This document shows, in pieces, positions 1 through 7,788 of a stretch of 64,000 bases of DNA (within the stretch, counting starts at the first letter, position 1; every line of letters begins with the position of its first letter). A model generated the notes under the pieces. That model had not been told where the DNA came from, did no database searches, and was given only the letters and a program-made list of their open reading frames with translations. Source of the stretch: Pseudomonas brassicacearum (lineage in GTDB: Bacteria > Pseudomonadota > Gammaproteobacteria > Pseudomonadales > Pseudomonadaceae); assembly GCF_000585995.1 (NCBI RefSeq), contig NZ_CP007410.1, positions 2,879,430-2,943,429 on the forward strand, given 5' to 3'. Made by a program: the position numbers and the translations under genes.

Positions 1-1001
1 TGTTCGGCTTCGGCCTGGCGATCATTGCCGGGTTCCTGCTGACGGCCGTGCAGACCTGGACGGGCACCCCAGGTATCAGCGGCAAGCGCTTGGCGGCGCT
101 GGCGTCAGTATGGTTGGGCGCGCGGTTGGCCTGGCTGGTCGATGCGCCCTGGCCATTGCTGACCGTGCTGGAGCTGGGTTTCGCCCTGGCGGTCGCGGCA
201 TTGATGGGCGTGACGCTGTGGCGCGTGCGGCAGAAGCGCAATTACCCGATTGTGCTGGTTTTGCTGCTGTTGGCCGCCGCCGATGCGCTGTCGATGTACG
301 GCCTGGTGCAGCACAACGAGGGCTTGCAACGCCAAAGCGTGCTCACCGGCTTGTGGCTGGTAGCGGCGATGATGGGGCTGATCGGCGGGCGAGTGATTCC
401 CTTTTTCACCCAGCGCGGCTTGGGTCGGGTAGAGGGCGTTGCGCCCTGGCCGTGGCTCGATCGCCTGTTGCTGGCGGGGTCGGCGCTGGTGGCGCTGCTC
501 TATGCCTTCGGTCCGGCGCTGTCGGCCAGTGTCTGGGTCGGCCTGTTGTTCGCCGCGTTGGCGGTGGGGCACGGGATTCGATTGGTGCGTTGGCATGATC
601 GGGACTTGTGGCGGGTGCCGCTGCTGTGGTCGCTGCACTTGGCCTACGCCTGGCTGGCGGTGGCGTGCCTGGGCATGGCGCTCTGGCACTTCGGCGTGCC
701 GGTGAATCCGAGCCTGGCGGTGCATGGCCTGACCATCGGCGCCATGGCCGGGTTGATCCTGGCGATGATTGCCCGCGTCAGCCTGGGCCATACCGGGCGC
801 CCCCTCGAGCCGCCGGCGGGCATGACCCTGGCGTTTGTGCTATTGAACCTGGCGTGCGTGAGCCGTGTGCTGCTGGTGTTGGTATTTCCGTTGGCCGCGT
901 TGTGGCTCGCGGGACTGTGCTGGACGTTGGCGTTCGGCCTCTATGCCTGGCGCTATGGCCCGATGCTGCTGAAGACTCGGGTGGATGGGCATCCGGGATG
1001 A
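1..1001 (+). CDS. nnrS: NnrS family heme-copper membrane protein, 5' truncated
   Basis: The reading frame is already open at base 3 and ends at TGA 999-1001, so 332 residues are visible and the N-terminus lies outside the window. The first residues (FGFGLAIIAGFLLTAVQ) match the helix of NnrS proteins that precedes the W-T-G motif. The rest is a chain of about eight hydrophobic helices with few charged loops. NnrS is a polytopic heme- and copper-containing inner-membrane protein, known in other bacteria to ease nitric oxide stress. Its neighbours (DnrN, NorR) support an NO-stress role here. The family is typically near 400 residues, so about 60-70 are missing. An apparent GTG start at 48 is internal to the true gene. 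Confidence 0.85.
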   Translation, partial: FGFGLAIIAGFLLTAVQTWTGTPGISGKRLAALASVWLGARLAWLVDAPWPLLTVLELGFALAVAALMGVTLWRVRQKRNYPIVLVLLLLAAADALSMYGLVQHNEGLQRQSVLTGLWLVAAMMGLIGGRVIPFFTQRGLGRVEGVAPWPWLDRLLLAGSALVALLYAFGPALSASVWVGLLFAALAVGHGIRLVRWHDRDLWRVPLLWSLHLAYAWLAVACLGMALWHFGVPVNPSLAVHGLTIGAMAGLILAMIARVSLGHTGRPLEPPAGMTLAFVLLNLACVSRVLLVLVFPLAALWLAGLCWTLAFGLYAWRYGPMLLKTRVDGHPG

Positions 1002-1023
1002 GCCGACTGGGCGAAGGGGAACG

Positions 1024-1464
1024 ATGATGTATGGGGTCTTGCTGGTCACGCATCTGTTGGCGGCCATCGCTTTTATTGGCACGTTGTTTTTCGAGGTTTT
1101 CATCTGGCATGCCGCCCGCCGACCGTTGGCCCGAAGCACCCAGGATGCCGCCGACCAGGCCATCGCCAAGCGTTCGCGGCACGTGCTGCACGGCGTGGTG
1201 CTGTTGCTGTACGGCGCCGGCATCGCCCTGGCCTGGCAGCATCGCGGCGCATTGAGCCAGCCGTTGAGCAACAGCTTTGGCCTGCTGCTGAGCCTGAAAA
1301 TCCTGCTGGCCCTGAGCATCATCGGCCACTACCTGTGGCTGGCGTATTGGCTCAAGAGCGGTCGGCTGACCCCGGGTCGGGCCTGCTGGCTGCGCCGCAG
1401 TATCCTTGGGCACATGGTGCTGATCGTGGTGTTGGCCAAGGCGATGTTTTATTGGCAATTTTAG
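1024..1464 (+). CDS. small four-helix membrane protein, CopD/DUF2269-like
   Basis: This 146-residue protein starts at ATG 1024, five bases after an AGGGGA ribosome site. An earlier in-frame ATG at 985 lies inside nnrS and has no such site. Four hydrophobic helices are visible. Histidines sit in or at the ends of helices (THLLAAIAF, HVLHGVVLL, IGHYLWLAYW, GHMVLIVV), a pattern seen in CopD-like and heme-binding small membrane proteins. The gene follows nnrS by 22 bases and is probably cotranscribed with it, so it may be a partner of NnrS at the inner membrane. Its function is not known from sequence. The gene prediction is secure; the family assignment is tentative. Confidence 0.7.
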   Translation: MMYGVLLVTHLLAAIAFIGTLFFEVFIWHAARRPLARSTQDAADQAIAKRSRHVLHGVVLLLYGAGIALAWQHRGALSQPLSNSFGLLLSLKILLALSIIGHYLWLAYWLKSGRLTPGRACWLRRSILGHMVLIVVLAKAMFYWQF

Positions 1465-1486
1465 ATGGAGCGCCCCATGGCAATCC

Positions 1487-1579
1487 CTGTGGGAGCGAGC
1501 TTGCTCGCGATGGCGGCGGATCAGTCAGTATTGAGTTGTCTGACCCACCGTCATCGCGAGCAAGCTCGCTCCCACAGGG
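1487..1579. repeat. REPIN, family A (GTGGGAGCGAGCTTGCTCGCGA)
   Basis: Two inverted REP palindromes flank about 40 bases: the GTGGGAGCGAGC...GCTCGCGATGGCGG arm and its reverse complement ending CTCCCACAG. This is a typical Pseudomonas REP doublet, lying between the convergent nnrS operon and dnrN. It could fold into a large hairpin and act as a transcription barrier. Confidence 0.85.
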
Positions 1580-1599
1580 GGTAACGCAATGTTTGAGGG

Positions 1600-2280
1600 T
1601 CAGCGAGCAGTGGGCTTCATCGCATTGACGAACAACACATTGTTTTCCAGATGAATGTGTTGCATCAGGTCATCACGAAACTCCACCAGCCCGCGATACA
1701 GGGCGCGCCAGGTGTTGCAGGCGTCGGCGGGTGGGGTGATCTGGTCGGTCAGGGTGAGCATGGTTTCCAGGGCTTCACCGTGCTGGTCGTGTTCGTAGCG
1801 CAGTACCTGGATCGGCGCCGAGGCCCGTTCGCCCAGGCCTTGTTGCAGCATCGGGAACAGCACCTGTTCTTCCTTGAGCATGTGGCCTTCGAGCTCCTGA
1901 TACATGTCCTGCAAGTGATCGGCCAGGCCGTTCGGGCAACTGGCCCGCGCACCATGGACCTGCTCGACGCGACGGGCCAGGCGGATCAGCTCCGGCAGTT
2001 GTTCGCGATGGCGGGCGTGGTAGCGTTCCAGGATGTGGGCGATCAACAGCGCCTGGGGCTCGTCGCGCCAGTCATGGCCCAGTTCGCCGGCGGCTTGCAG
2101 GGTGCGCAGGGCGTCGGCGATCAGCAGCGGGTTCAGGCCTTTAACCAGGGCGGCTTCGCGCAGGGATTTTTGCCCGCCGCAACAGAAGTCGAGGTTGTAA
2201 TGATGGAAGGTGCGGGTGGCACCGGGAATGTCGCAGGCCAGTTGGCCGAGGCTTTGGTCCAGCAGTTCGAGGCTCATCAT
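1600..2280 (-). CDS. dnrN: di-iron iron-sulfur cluster repair protein (RIC/YtfE/ScdA/DnrN)
   Basis: This 226-residue protein repairs iron-sulfur centres damaged by NO or oxidative stress. An N-terminal ScdA_N (DUF542) segment contains the paired cysteines DFCCGGQKSL at about residues 32-41. A hemerythrin-like four-helix domain follows, with the expected histidines and glutamates (ERYHARHREQLPEL, ELEGHMLKEEQVLFP, YEHDQHGEALE, HIHLENNVLF) that hold the di-iron site. The start is ATG 2280, preceded by AAAGGA; upstream codons in frame are non-conserved. The gene is divergent from norR. A good sigma-54 promoter and three NorR boxes lie upstream, so NorR plus NO probably induce it. Confidence 0.92.
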   Translation of the reverse strand: MMSLELLDQSLGQLACDIPGATRTFHHYNLDFCCGGQKSLREAALVKGLNPLLIADALRTLQAAGELGHDWRDEPQALLIAHILERYHARHREQLPELIRLARRVEQVHGARASCPNGLADHLQDMYQELEGHMLKEEQVLFPMLQQGLGERASAPIQVLRYEHDQHGEALETMLTLTDQITPPADACNTWRALYRGLVEFRDDLMQHIHLENNVLFVNAMKPTAR

Positions 2281-2325
2281 GGTTCCTTTGGGTTGAATGC
2301 CGAGAGGGACAGATAAACGCTCTCT

Positions 2326-2342
2326 TTGCAGCCGGCGTGCCA
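2326..2342 (-). promoter_or_regulatory. sigma-54 promoter of dnrN
   Basis: On the minus strand the sequence reads TGGCACG-CCGG-CTGCA. It has the invariant GG and GC separated by ten bases, close to the sigma-54 consensus TGGCACG-N4-TTGCW. The start of transcription would be near 2315, 35 bases before the dnrN start codon. NorR boxes lie 40-110 bases upstream, as expected for an enhancer-binding activator. Confidence 0.8.
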
Positions 2343-2382
2343 GATTCAACTGGCTGAAAATAAACGAATATTTTTTTGCCAG

Positions 2383-2439
2383 GGTGATTGTCACCCTGGC
2401 TGCCAAGGGTCAAATGAACCCTGGAGGGTCATCACTACC
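2383..2439. promoter_or_regulatory. three NorR enhancer boxes (GGT-N7-ACC)
   Basis: Three exact GGT-N7-ACC sites are present at 2383-2395 (spacer GATTGTC), 2408-2420 (CAAATGA) and 2427-2439 (CATCACT). This is the operator described for NorR-type regulators, which bind as three dimers. The third box ends at the base before the norR start codon and overlaps its ribosome site (GGAGG, 2423-2427), so NorR bound here could also repress its own synthesis. Confidence 0.85.
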
Positions 2440-3972
2440 ATGCTGCGTGAAAGCCTGGCCGCCGACCTGATCGTCGAGCTGCCCAATGCGGTGCGATTGC
2501 AGCGCCTGGTGCAGACCCTGCGCGAATACTTCAACAGTGGCGCCGTGGGGTTGTTGCGCCTGGACGATGACAGCCTCAGGCCCGTGGCAACCGTGGGCCT
2601 GGTCCACGAGGCGCTGGGCCGTCGGTTCGTGATTGCCCAACATCCACGCCTGGCGGCGATCATGGCCTCGCGCGAACCCACTTGGTTCGAGCCCGACAGT
2701 CGCTTGCCGGACCCTTATGACGGCTTGCTCGACAACCATGTCGGCGAGCCGCTGCCGGTGCACGACTGCATGGGCGTGAGCCTGTATGTGGAAGGCCGGC
2801 TCTGGGGCGCGATCACCCTCGATGCGTTGCACGCCGGCACCTTCGACAGTCGCGCCCGCGAGGAACTCAAGCGCTGCACCTTGCAGATCGAAGCGGCGGT
2901 GCGGGTCACCCGGCTCGAGCAGGAAAACCGCAGCCTGCGGGCCTCGCGCAGTGACCCGGCGGACCTGCGCCTGCCGGCCGAAGAGGGCGAAATCCTCGGG
3001 CGCAGCGAGGGGCTGCAACAGTTGCTCAATGAGTTGGATGTATTGGCCGATTCCGAGCTGCCAGTGCTGCTATTGGGGGAAACCGGTGTCGGCAAAGAGT
3101 TGTTCGCCCGGCGTCTGCATCGCTTGTCCCGGCGCGGCCACAAGCCATTGGTCCAGGTCAATTGCGCGGCGTTGCCGGAGTCCCTGGCTGAAAGCGAATT
3201 GTTCGGCCACGTCAAAGGCGCGTTTTCCGGTGCAACCACCGACCGCGCCGGGCGCTTCGACGCGGCCAATGGCGGCACGCTGTTTCTCGACGAGGTTGGC
3301 GAATTGCCCCTGAGTGTGCAGGCCAAATTGCTGCGTACTCTGCAAAACGGTGAGATCCAGCGTCTGGGCGCGGACAAGCCGCTGCACGTCGATGTGCGGA
3401 TCATCGCCGCCACCAACCGACACCTGCCCGACAGTATTCGCGATGGCCTGTTTCGCGCCGACTTGTACCACCGGCTTTCGGTCTATCCGGTGCCGATCCC
3501 TCCGTTGCGCGAGCGCGGCCACGATGTGTTGATGCTGGCCGGGCACTTCCTCGAACTGAATCGCACACGCTTGGGCTTGCGCGGCTTGCGCCTGTCCCCG
3601 GCGGCCGAACAGGCGCTGCTGGCGTACAGCTGGCCGGGTAATGTGCGGGAACTGGAACACGTGATCAGTCGCGCGGCGTTGAAGCAGCTGAGCCGGGGTG
3701 CCAGTCGCAGTTTGATCATGACCCTGGAGCCGCAGGTGCTGGACCTGGATGTCAATGCCAACACTTCCACGGCACAAGCGCTGCTTGAACAACTCCCGGA
3801 GGCGGTCGATGCACCGCTCCAGCCCCTGAGCGAAGCGGTCGATGGTTGTCAGCGGCAGGCGATCCTCAAGGCCCTGGAGCGTTGCGGGCAGAACTGGGCG
3901 GGGGCGGCGCGGTTGTTGGAGGTGGATCCGAGCAATCTGCATAAGCTGGCGCGGCGGTTGGGGCTCAAGTAG
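2440..3972 (+). CDS. norR: NO-responsive sigma-54 activator NorR
   Basis: This 510-residue activator has three domains. The N-terminal GAF domain (about 15-155) carries Cys-110 and acidic residues positioned like those of the NO-sensing non-heme iron centre of E. coli NorR. The AAA+ domain (about 185-420) has Walker A GETGVGKE (213-220), GAFSGA in place of the usual GAFTGA (260-265) and Walker B GGTLFLDE. A Fis-type helix-turn-helix lies at the C-terminus. ATG 2440 is chosen because the GAF domain begins directly after it; the open frame from 2326 runs through the operator. NorR activates sigma-54 promoters in response to NO. The adjacent target here is dnrN, and no norCB or fhp gene lies nearby. 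Confidence 0.92.
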   Translation: MLRESLAADLIVELPNAVRLQRLVQTLREYFNSGAVGLLRLDDDSLRPVATVGLVHEALGRRFVIAQHPRLAAIMASREPTWFEPDSRLPDPYDGLLDNHVGEPLPVHDCMGVSLYVEGRLWGAITLDALHAGTFDSRAREELKRCTLQIEAAVRVTRLEQENRSLRASRSDPADLRLPAEEGEILGRSEGLQQLLNELDVLADSELPVLLLGETGVGKELFARRLHRLSRRGHKPLVQVNCAALPESLAESELFGHVKGAFSGATTDRAGRFDAANGGTLFLDEVGELPLSVQAKLLRTLQNGEIQRLGADKPLHVDVRIIAATNRHLPDSIRDGLFRADLYHRLSVYPVPIPPLRERGHDVLMLAGHFLELNRTRLGLRGLRLSPAAEQALLAYSWPGNVRELEHVISRAALKQLSRGASRSLIMTLEPQVLDLDVNANTSTAQALLEQLPEAVDAPLQPLSEAVDGCQRQAILKALERCGQNWAGAARLLEVDPSNLHKLARRLGLK

Positions 3973-4000
3973 CCGTTGACCGGTTAGACCGCGTTGCCTT

Positions 4001-4080
4001 CATCGCGAGCAAGCTCGCTCCCACAGGGATCTTGTGAACACAGCAGATCACCTGTGGGAGCGAGCTTGCTCGCGATAGCG
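4001..4080. repeat. REPIN, family A, inverted arrangement
   Basis: Two family A palindromes (CATCGCGAGCAAGCTCGCTC and its inverse) are separated by about 23 bases between norR and the pdxH operon. The order of the arms is reversed relative to most copies in the window. Confidence 0.8.
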
Positions 4081-4107
4081 CCCTTCAACTCACCACAAGA
4101 GCCGGCA

Positions 4108-4121
4108 TTGACAACGATCAA
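4108..4121 (+). promoter_or_regulatory. ANR/DNR box upstream of the pdxH-moaB-moeA genes
   Basis: TTGAC-AACG-ATCAA fits the FNR-family consensus TTGAT-N4-ATCAA with one mismatch. Its centre is 64 bases before the pdxH start. A class II arrangement would start transcription near 4156. The corresponding -10 (about CACACT) is weak, so activation would be needed. Confidence 0.6.
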
Positions 4122-4178
4122 GGCCAGCCAACGCAGTCGACTCCACACTGGCCCAAACCCACAGTGGAGATCACCACC

Positions 4179-4826
4179 ATGCCCCTTTCCCTGGCCAAAA
4201 TGCGCCGCCAGTACACCCTCGACGGCCTGGATGAAACCCAGGCACCGGACGACCCCATGGTCCTGTTCGGGCTCTGGATGCAACAAGCCCGCGACACCGA
4301 AAGCCCTCCGGTGGAAGCCAACAGCATGGCCCTGGCCACAGTGGATGAGCAGGGCTGGCCCCATTGTCGGGTGCTGTTGCTCAAGGGCTTCAGCAGCGAA
4401 GGCTTTTCATTTTTCGGCAACTACGAAAGCGGCAAGGGACAGGACCTGGCGGCTAACCCCAGGGCAGCCATGACGTTTTTCTGGCCGGGGCTGGAACGGC
4501 AAGTGCGGATTGAAGGACAGGTCTGCAAGCTTGACCCTGCGTTGTCGGACGCCTATTTCGAGTCCCGTTCCGTGGCCAGTCGTCTGGGCGCCTGGGCCTC
4601 GCCGCAAAGTCGTTCTCTGAATGATCGCGCCGCCCTCGAGACGTTGCTGAAAAAAACCGAACAACGTTTTGCCAATCAACCGGTACCGCGTCCCGAGCAT
4701 TGGGGCGGTTATTGCCTGCGACCCGAACGCCTGGAGTTCTGGCAGGGCCGCGCCGACCGTTTGCATGACCGGCTCGACTACCGCCTGCAGGATGGCGCCT
4801 GGCAGCGCAGCCGCCTGGCACCCTGA
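4179..4826 (+). CDS. pdxH: pyridoxamine/pyridoxine 5'-phosphate oxidase (PdxH paralogue)
   Basis: This 215-residue FMN enzyme oxidises pyridoxine or pyridoxamine phosphate to pyridoxal phosphate using O2. The FMN-binding stretches are clear: [25 protein letters not shown] and [11 protein letters not shown]. The C-terminal signature [13 protein letters not shown] carries the substrate-binding Arg and His. ATG 4179 is chosen with GGAG ten bases upstream; a GTG at 4164 is possible. The odd point is context: an oxygen-using enzyme sits behind an ANR/DNR box and in front of molybdopterin genes. It is likely a second copy beside a housekeeping pdxH elsewhere (inference). The split-barrel fold could alternatively serve another flavin reaction. 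Confidence 0.85.
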   Translation: MPLSLAKMRRQYTLDGLDETQAPDDPMVLFGLWMQQARDTESPPVEANSMALATVDEQGWPHCRVLLLKGFSSEGFSFFGNYESGKGQDLAANPRAAMTFFWPGLERQVRIEGQVCKLDPALSDAYFESRSVASRLGAWASPQSRSLNDRAALETLLKKTEQRFANQPVPRPEHWGGYCLRPERLEFWQGRADRLHDRLDYRLQDGAWQRSRLAP

Positions 4827-4914
4827 CGCCGAGGGAGGTACCTCCATGGAGGAATAGGCCCGGCATCGAATGGGGTTCAGGCTGGGCCATCTTTTTCTGA
4901 CAGGACGGCTGATC

Positions 4915-5469
4915 ATGGCCCATCTGACGCAACGCCTCTTTCAACCGCTGAACATCGCGGTCCTCACCATCAGCGATACCCGAAGTTTCGAGACTGATAC
5001 CTCGGGCCAGACCCTCGCGGACCTGCTGCAAACCGCCGGGCATGTGCTGATCGAGCGCGGGCTGGTGAAGGACGATATCTACCAGATCCGCGCCCAGGTC
5101 TCCCAGTGGATCGCGGACCCGAAAGTGCAGGTGGTGTTGATGACCGGTGGCACCGGGTTCACCCCACGCGATAACACGCCCCAGGCCGTGGCGCCATTGC
5201 TGGACAAGCACGTCGACGGTTTTGGTGAGTTGTTCCGCCAGGTGTCCCTGGCGGAAATCGGCATGTCCACACTGCAATCGCGCGCCTTGGCGGGCATGAG
5301 CAACGGCGTGCTGGTGTGCTGCTTGCCAGGTTCGCCGGGGGCTTGCCGGACCGGCTGGGAAAAGATCCTGGTCGGGCAACTGGACAGCCGCACTGGCCCG
5401 TGCAATTTCACCCCCCATCTCAAGCCACAGGCCGGCATTGCCCCGACCGCCTGCGAGACACGCTCGTGA
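4915..5469 (+). CDS. moaB: molybdenum cofactor biosynthesis protein MoaB
   Basis: This 184-residue MogA/MoaB-family protein binds molybdopterin and would adenylylate it before molybdenum insertion. The molybdopterin-binding motifs are visible: LTISDTRS near the N-terminus and MTGGTGFTPRD in the middle, with a PGSPGAC loop later. The start is ATG 4915; the open frame from 4870 lacks a conserved extension. The gene is 88 bases after pdxH and overlaps moeA by four bases (GTGA), so the two are probably translationally coupled. The cofactor made here would supply the NarG subunit encoded downstream. Confidence 0.9.
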   Translation: MAHLTQRLFQPLNIAVLTISDTRSFETDTSGQTLADLLQTAGHVLIERGLVKDDIYQIRAQVSQWIADPKVQVVLMTGGTGFTPRDNTPQAVAPLLDKHVDGFGELFRQVSLAEIGMSTLQSRALAGMSNGVLVCCLPGSPGACRTGWEKILVGQLDSRTGPCNFTPHLKPQAGIAPTACETRS

Positions 5470-6701
5470 GCGGCAAGGTGTGCGACAGCGGCCTGCTGAT
5501 GCCGGTGGATGACGCGATCCGTCATCTGCTGGACCAGGCACCGCCGCCACCACCGGTGCAGCGAGTGCCCCTGGACCAAGCCCTGGCCCGCGTGCTGGCG
5601 GCCGATATTCTGTGCCCTATGAACCTGCCAGCCTGGGACAACAGCGCGATGGACGGTTATGCCCTGCGCGCCGCTGACCTGCTGGCCGGTGGCGGGGCCC
5701 TGGCGTTGATCGGGCGGATCGCCGCGGGCGACGGGCCGGGCGAGCCCTTGCAGCAAGGCCAGGCAGTGCGGATCTTCACCGGTGCGCCGCTGCCGCCGGG
5801 CGCCGACACGGTGGTGCCCCAGGAAAGCTGCCGTGTCGAGGGCCAGCGGGTCTGGTTGCCCGCGGTCAATCGCGGTGACCATGTGCGCAAGGAAGGCGAA
5901 GAACAACGTCGAGGCGACCGTTTGCTCCAGGCCGGCACGCGCTTGCGCGCCCAGGAGTTGGGGTTGCTGGCCGGTGCCGGCATTGGCCGGGTGGAGGTTT
6001 ATCGTCCCTTGCAGGTGGGTTTGCTCAGCAGCGGCGATGAACTGCGCGAGCCGGGCGAGCCATTGGCGCCGGGGCAGATCTACAACAGCAATCGCCATAC
6101 GTTGGCGGCGCTGCTGCGGGGCTGGGGTGTCGAGGTGCATGACTTTGGTGTCATGCCCGATCAATTGCTGGCGAGCCGGCAAGCGCTGGGGTTGGCCGCC
6201 GCCGAGTGCGACGTGCTGTTGACCTCCGGCGGCGTGTCGGTCGGCGAGGAAGATCACCTCAAGCAAGCCATCGAGGCCCTGGGCAGCATCGATCTCTGGC
6301 GCCTGGCGATCCAGCCGGGCAAGCCCCTGGCCTTTGGCGATGTGGAAGGCAAGCCATGGATCGGGCTGCCGGGCAATCCTTGCGCGGCGTTGATTACGGC
6401 ATTGATCGTCGTGCGACCGTTCCTGTTCCGCGCCCAAGGCATGCGCGACGTGCTGCCTGTGCCGTTGCAGCTGCCGGCCGGGTTCGACTGGCTCAAGCGC
6501 AACCGGCGTCGGCAATACCTGCGCGCCAAACTGATCCCCGACGCCGACGGCCACCTGTGTGTGGAACTGCATCCCCAGCAAAGCTCGGCGATGTTGACGG
6601 CCGCGTGCTGGGCCGACGGGTTGGCGGTGGTGGAGCGTGAGACGCTGCTGCACAAGCACGATCGGGTGCTGTACCTGCCATTCGCCGAGCTGATGCATTG
6701 A
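5466..6701 (+). CDS. moeA: molybdopterin molybdenumtransferase MoeA
   Basis: This 411-residue enzyme inserts molybdate into adenylylated molybdopterin. It shows the MoeA N-terminal motif DNSAMDGYA, the MogA-like domain motif TSGGVSVGEEDH and GLPGNPCA, and its length equals that of E. coli MoeA. The GTG at 5466 overlaps the moaB stop; a start further upstream would lie entirely in moaB. The stop codon is inside a long inverted repeat that also holds the ubiU ANR box. Together with moaB and the later moaA it gives a dedicated anaerobic molybdenum cofactor set. Confidence 0.92.
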   Translation: MSGKVCDSGLLMPVDDAIRHLLDQAPPPPPVQRVPLDQALARVLAADILCPMNLPAWDNSAMDGYALRAADLLAGGGALALIGRIAAGDGPGEPLQQGQAVRIFTGAPLPPGADTVVPQESCRVEGQRVWLPAVNRGDHVRKEGEEQRRGDRLLQAGTRLRAQELGLLAGAGIGRVEVYRPLQVGLLSSGDELREPGEPLAPGQIYNSNRHTLAALLRGWGVEVHDFGVMPDQLLASRQALGLAAAECDVLLTSGGVSVGEEDHLKQAIEALGSIDLWRLAIQPGKPLAFGDVEGKPWIGLPGNPCAALITALIVVRPFLFRAQGMRDVLPVPLQLPAGFDWLKRNRRRQYLRAKLIPDADGHLCVELHPQQSSAMLTAACWADGLAVVERETLLHKHDRVLYLPFAELMH

Positions 6702-6721
6702 CGGCAATTGATTGCCGTCAA
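6698..6721 (+). promoter_or_regulatory. ANR/DNR box of ubiU inside a perfect inverted repeat
   Basis: An 11-base perfect inverted repeat (arms TTGACGGCAAT and ATTGCCGTCAA, two-base centre) spans the moeA stop codon. Its right part contains TTGAT-TGCC-GTCAA (6708-6721), a good ANR/DNR box. The box centre is 41.5 bases from a start near 6756 with -10 TAGACT at 6743-6748, the class II geometry. No T run follows, so it is not a standard terminator. Confidence 0.65.
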
Positions 6722-6782
6722 GGTCGCCGGCCGAGGGCTGGCTAGACTGGCGGCGCCCTTAGTTTTCTCACGAGGATGCCCC

Positions 6783-7778
6783 ATGCAACTGGTTTGCCCG
6801 GCAGGGAATCTGCCTGCCCTCAAAGCGGCGGTGCGCCAAGGCGCCGATGCCGTCTATGTCGGCTTTCGCGATGACACCAATGCCCGGCACTTCGCCGGGC
6901 TGAACATGGATGACAAGCAGTTCGACGCCGCTGTCGCGCACATCCGTCAACACCAACGCAAGCTGTACGTGGCGGTCAATACTTACCCGCAGCCCAAGGG
7001 CTGGGAACGCTGGCAACGGGCGGTGGACCGTGCCGCCGACTTCGGCGTCGACGCGCTGATTGCCGCCGATCCCGGTGTGCTCAGCTACGCCAGTCAGCGC
7101 CATCCGCAACTGGCCCTGCACCTGTCGGTCCAGGGTTCGGCGACCCACGCGGCGGCCCTGGCTTTTTACGCCGAGCGCTACGGCATCCGCCGCGCCGTGC
7201 TGCCACGGGTGCTGTCCCTGGCCCAGGTGCGGCAGGTGGCGGCAGCCAGTCCGGTGCCGATCGAGGTCTTTGGTTTCGGCAGTCTGTGCATCATGGCCGA
7301 GGGCCGTTGCCACTTGTCTTCCTACATCACCGGCGAATCGCCGAACCTCTGCGGAGTCTGTTCGCCCGCCAAGGCGGTGCGTTGGAGCGAGGACGCCCAA
7401 GGCCTGAGCGCACGTCTGAGCGAAGTGCTGATCGACCGCTACACCCCTGAAGAACCGGCCGGTTACCCGACCCTGTGCAAGGGCCGCTTCCTGGTGGGCG
7501 GCAAGCGTTTCCATGCGTTGGAAGAACCCACCAGCCTCGACACCCTGGACCTGTTGCCGGAGCTGGCGGCCATCGGCGTCGAAGCCGTGAAAATCGAAGG
7601 CCGTCAGCGCAGCCCGGCCTACGTTGAACAAGTCACCCGGGTCTGGCGCGCCGCGCTGGATGCACACCAGGCCGCGCCGCAACGGTTCCGCGTGCGGGAA
7701 GAATGGCGCCAGGTGTTGGCCGGTTTGTCCGAAGGCAGCCAGACCACCCTGGGTGCCTACCATCGATCATGGCAATGA
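6783..7778 (+). CDS. ubiU: O2-independent ubiquinone hydroxylation protein UbiU
   Basis: This 331-residue U32-family protein, with UbiV, hydroxylates the ubiquinone ring without oxygen. The four iron-sulfur ligands fall at the same positions as in E. coli UbiU: Cys-169, Cys-176, Cys-193 and Cys-232, within LCIMAEGRCHLS, NLCGVCSPAK and TLCKGRF. ATG 6783 follows an ACGAGGA ribosome site and begins MQLVCPAGNLPAL, the usual family start. It lies ten bases upstream of ubiV and behind an ANR/DNR box, which fits a role in making quinone for anaerobic nitrate respiration. Confidence 0.95.
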   Translation: MQLVCPAGNLPALKAAVRQGADAVYVGFRDDTNARHFAGLNMDDKQFDAAVAHIRQHQRKLYVAVNTYPQPKGWERWQRAVDRAADFGVDALIAADPGVLSYASQRHPQLALHLSVQGSATHAAALAFYAERYGIRRAVLPRVLSLAQVRQVAAASPVPIEVFGFGSLCIMAEGRCHLSSYITGESPNLCGVCSPAKAVRWSEDAQGLSARLSEVLIDRYTPEEPAGYPTLCKGRFLVGGKRFHALEEPTSLDTLDLLPELAAIGVEAVKIEGRQRSPAYVEQVTRVWRAALDAHQAAPQRFRVREEWRQVLAGLSEGSQTTLGAYHRSWQ

Positions 7779-7788
7779 GGGAGGCCAG

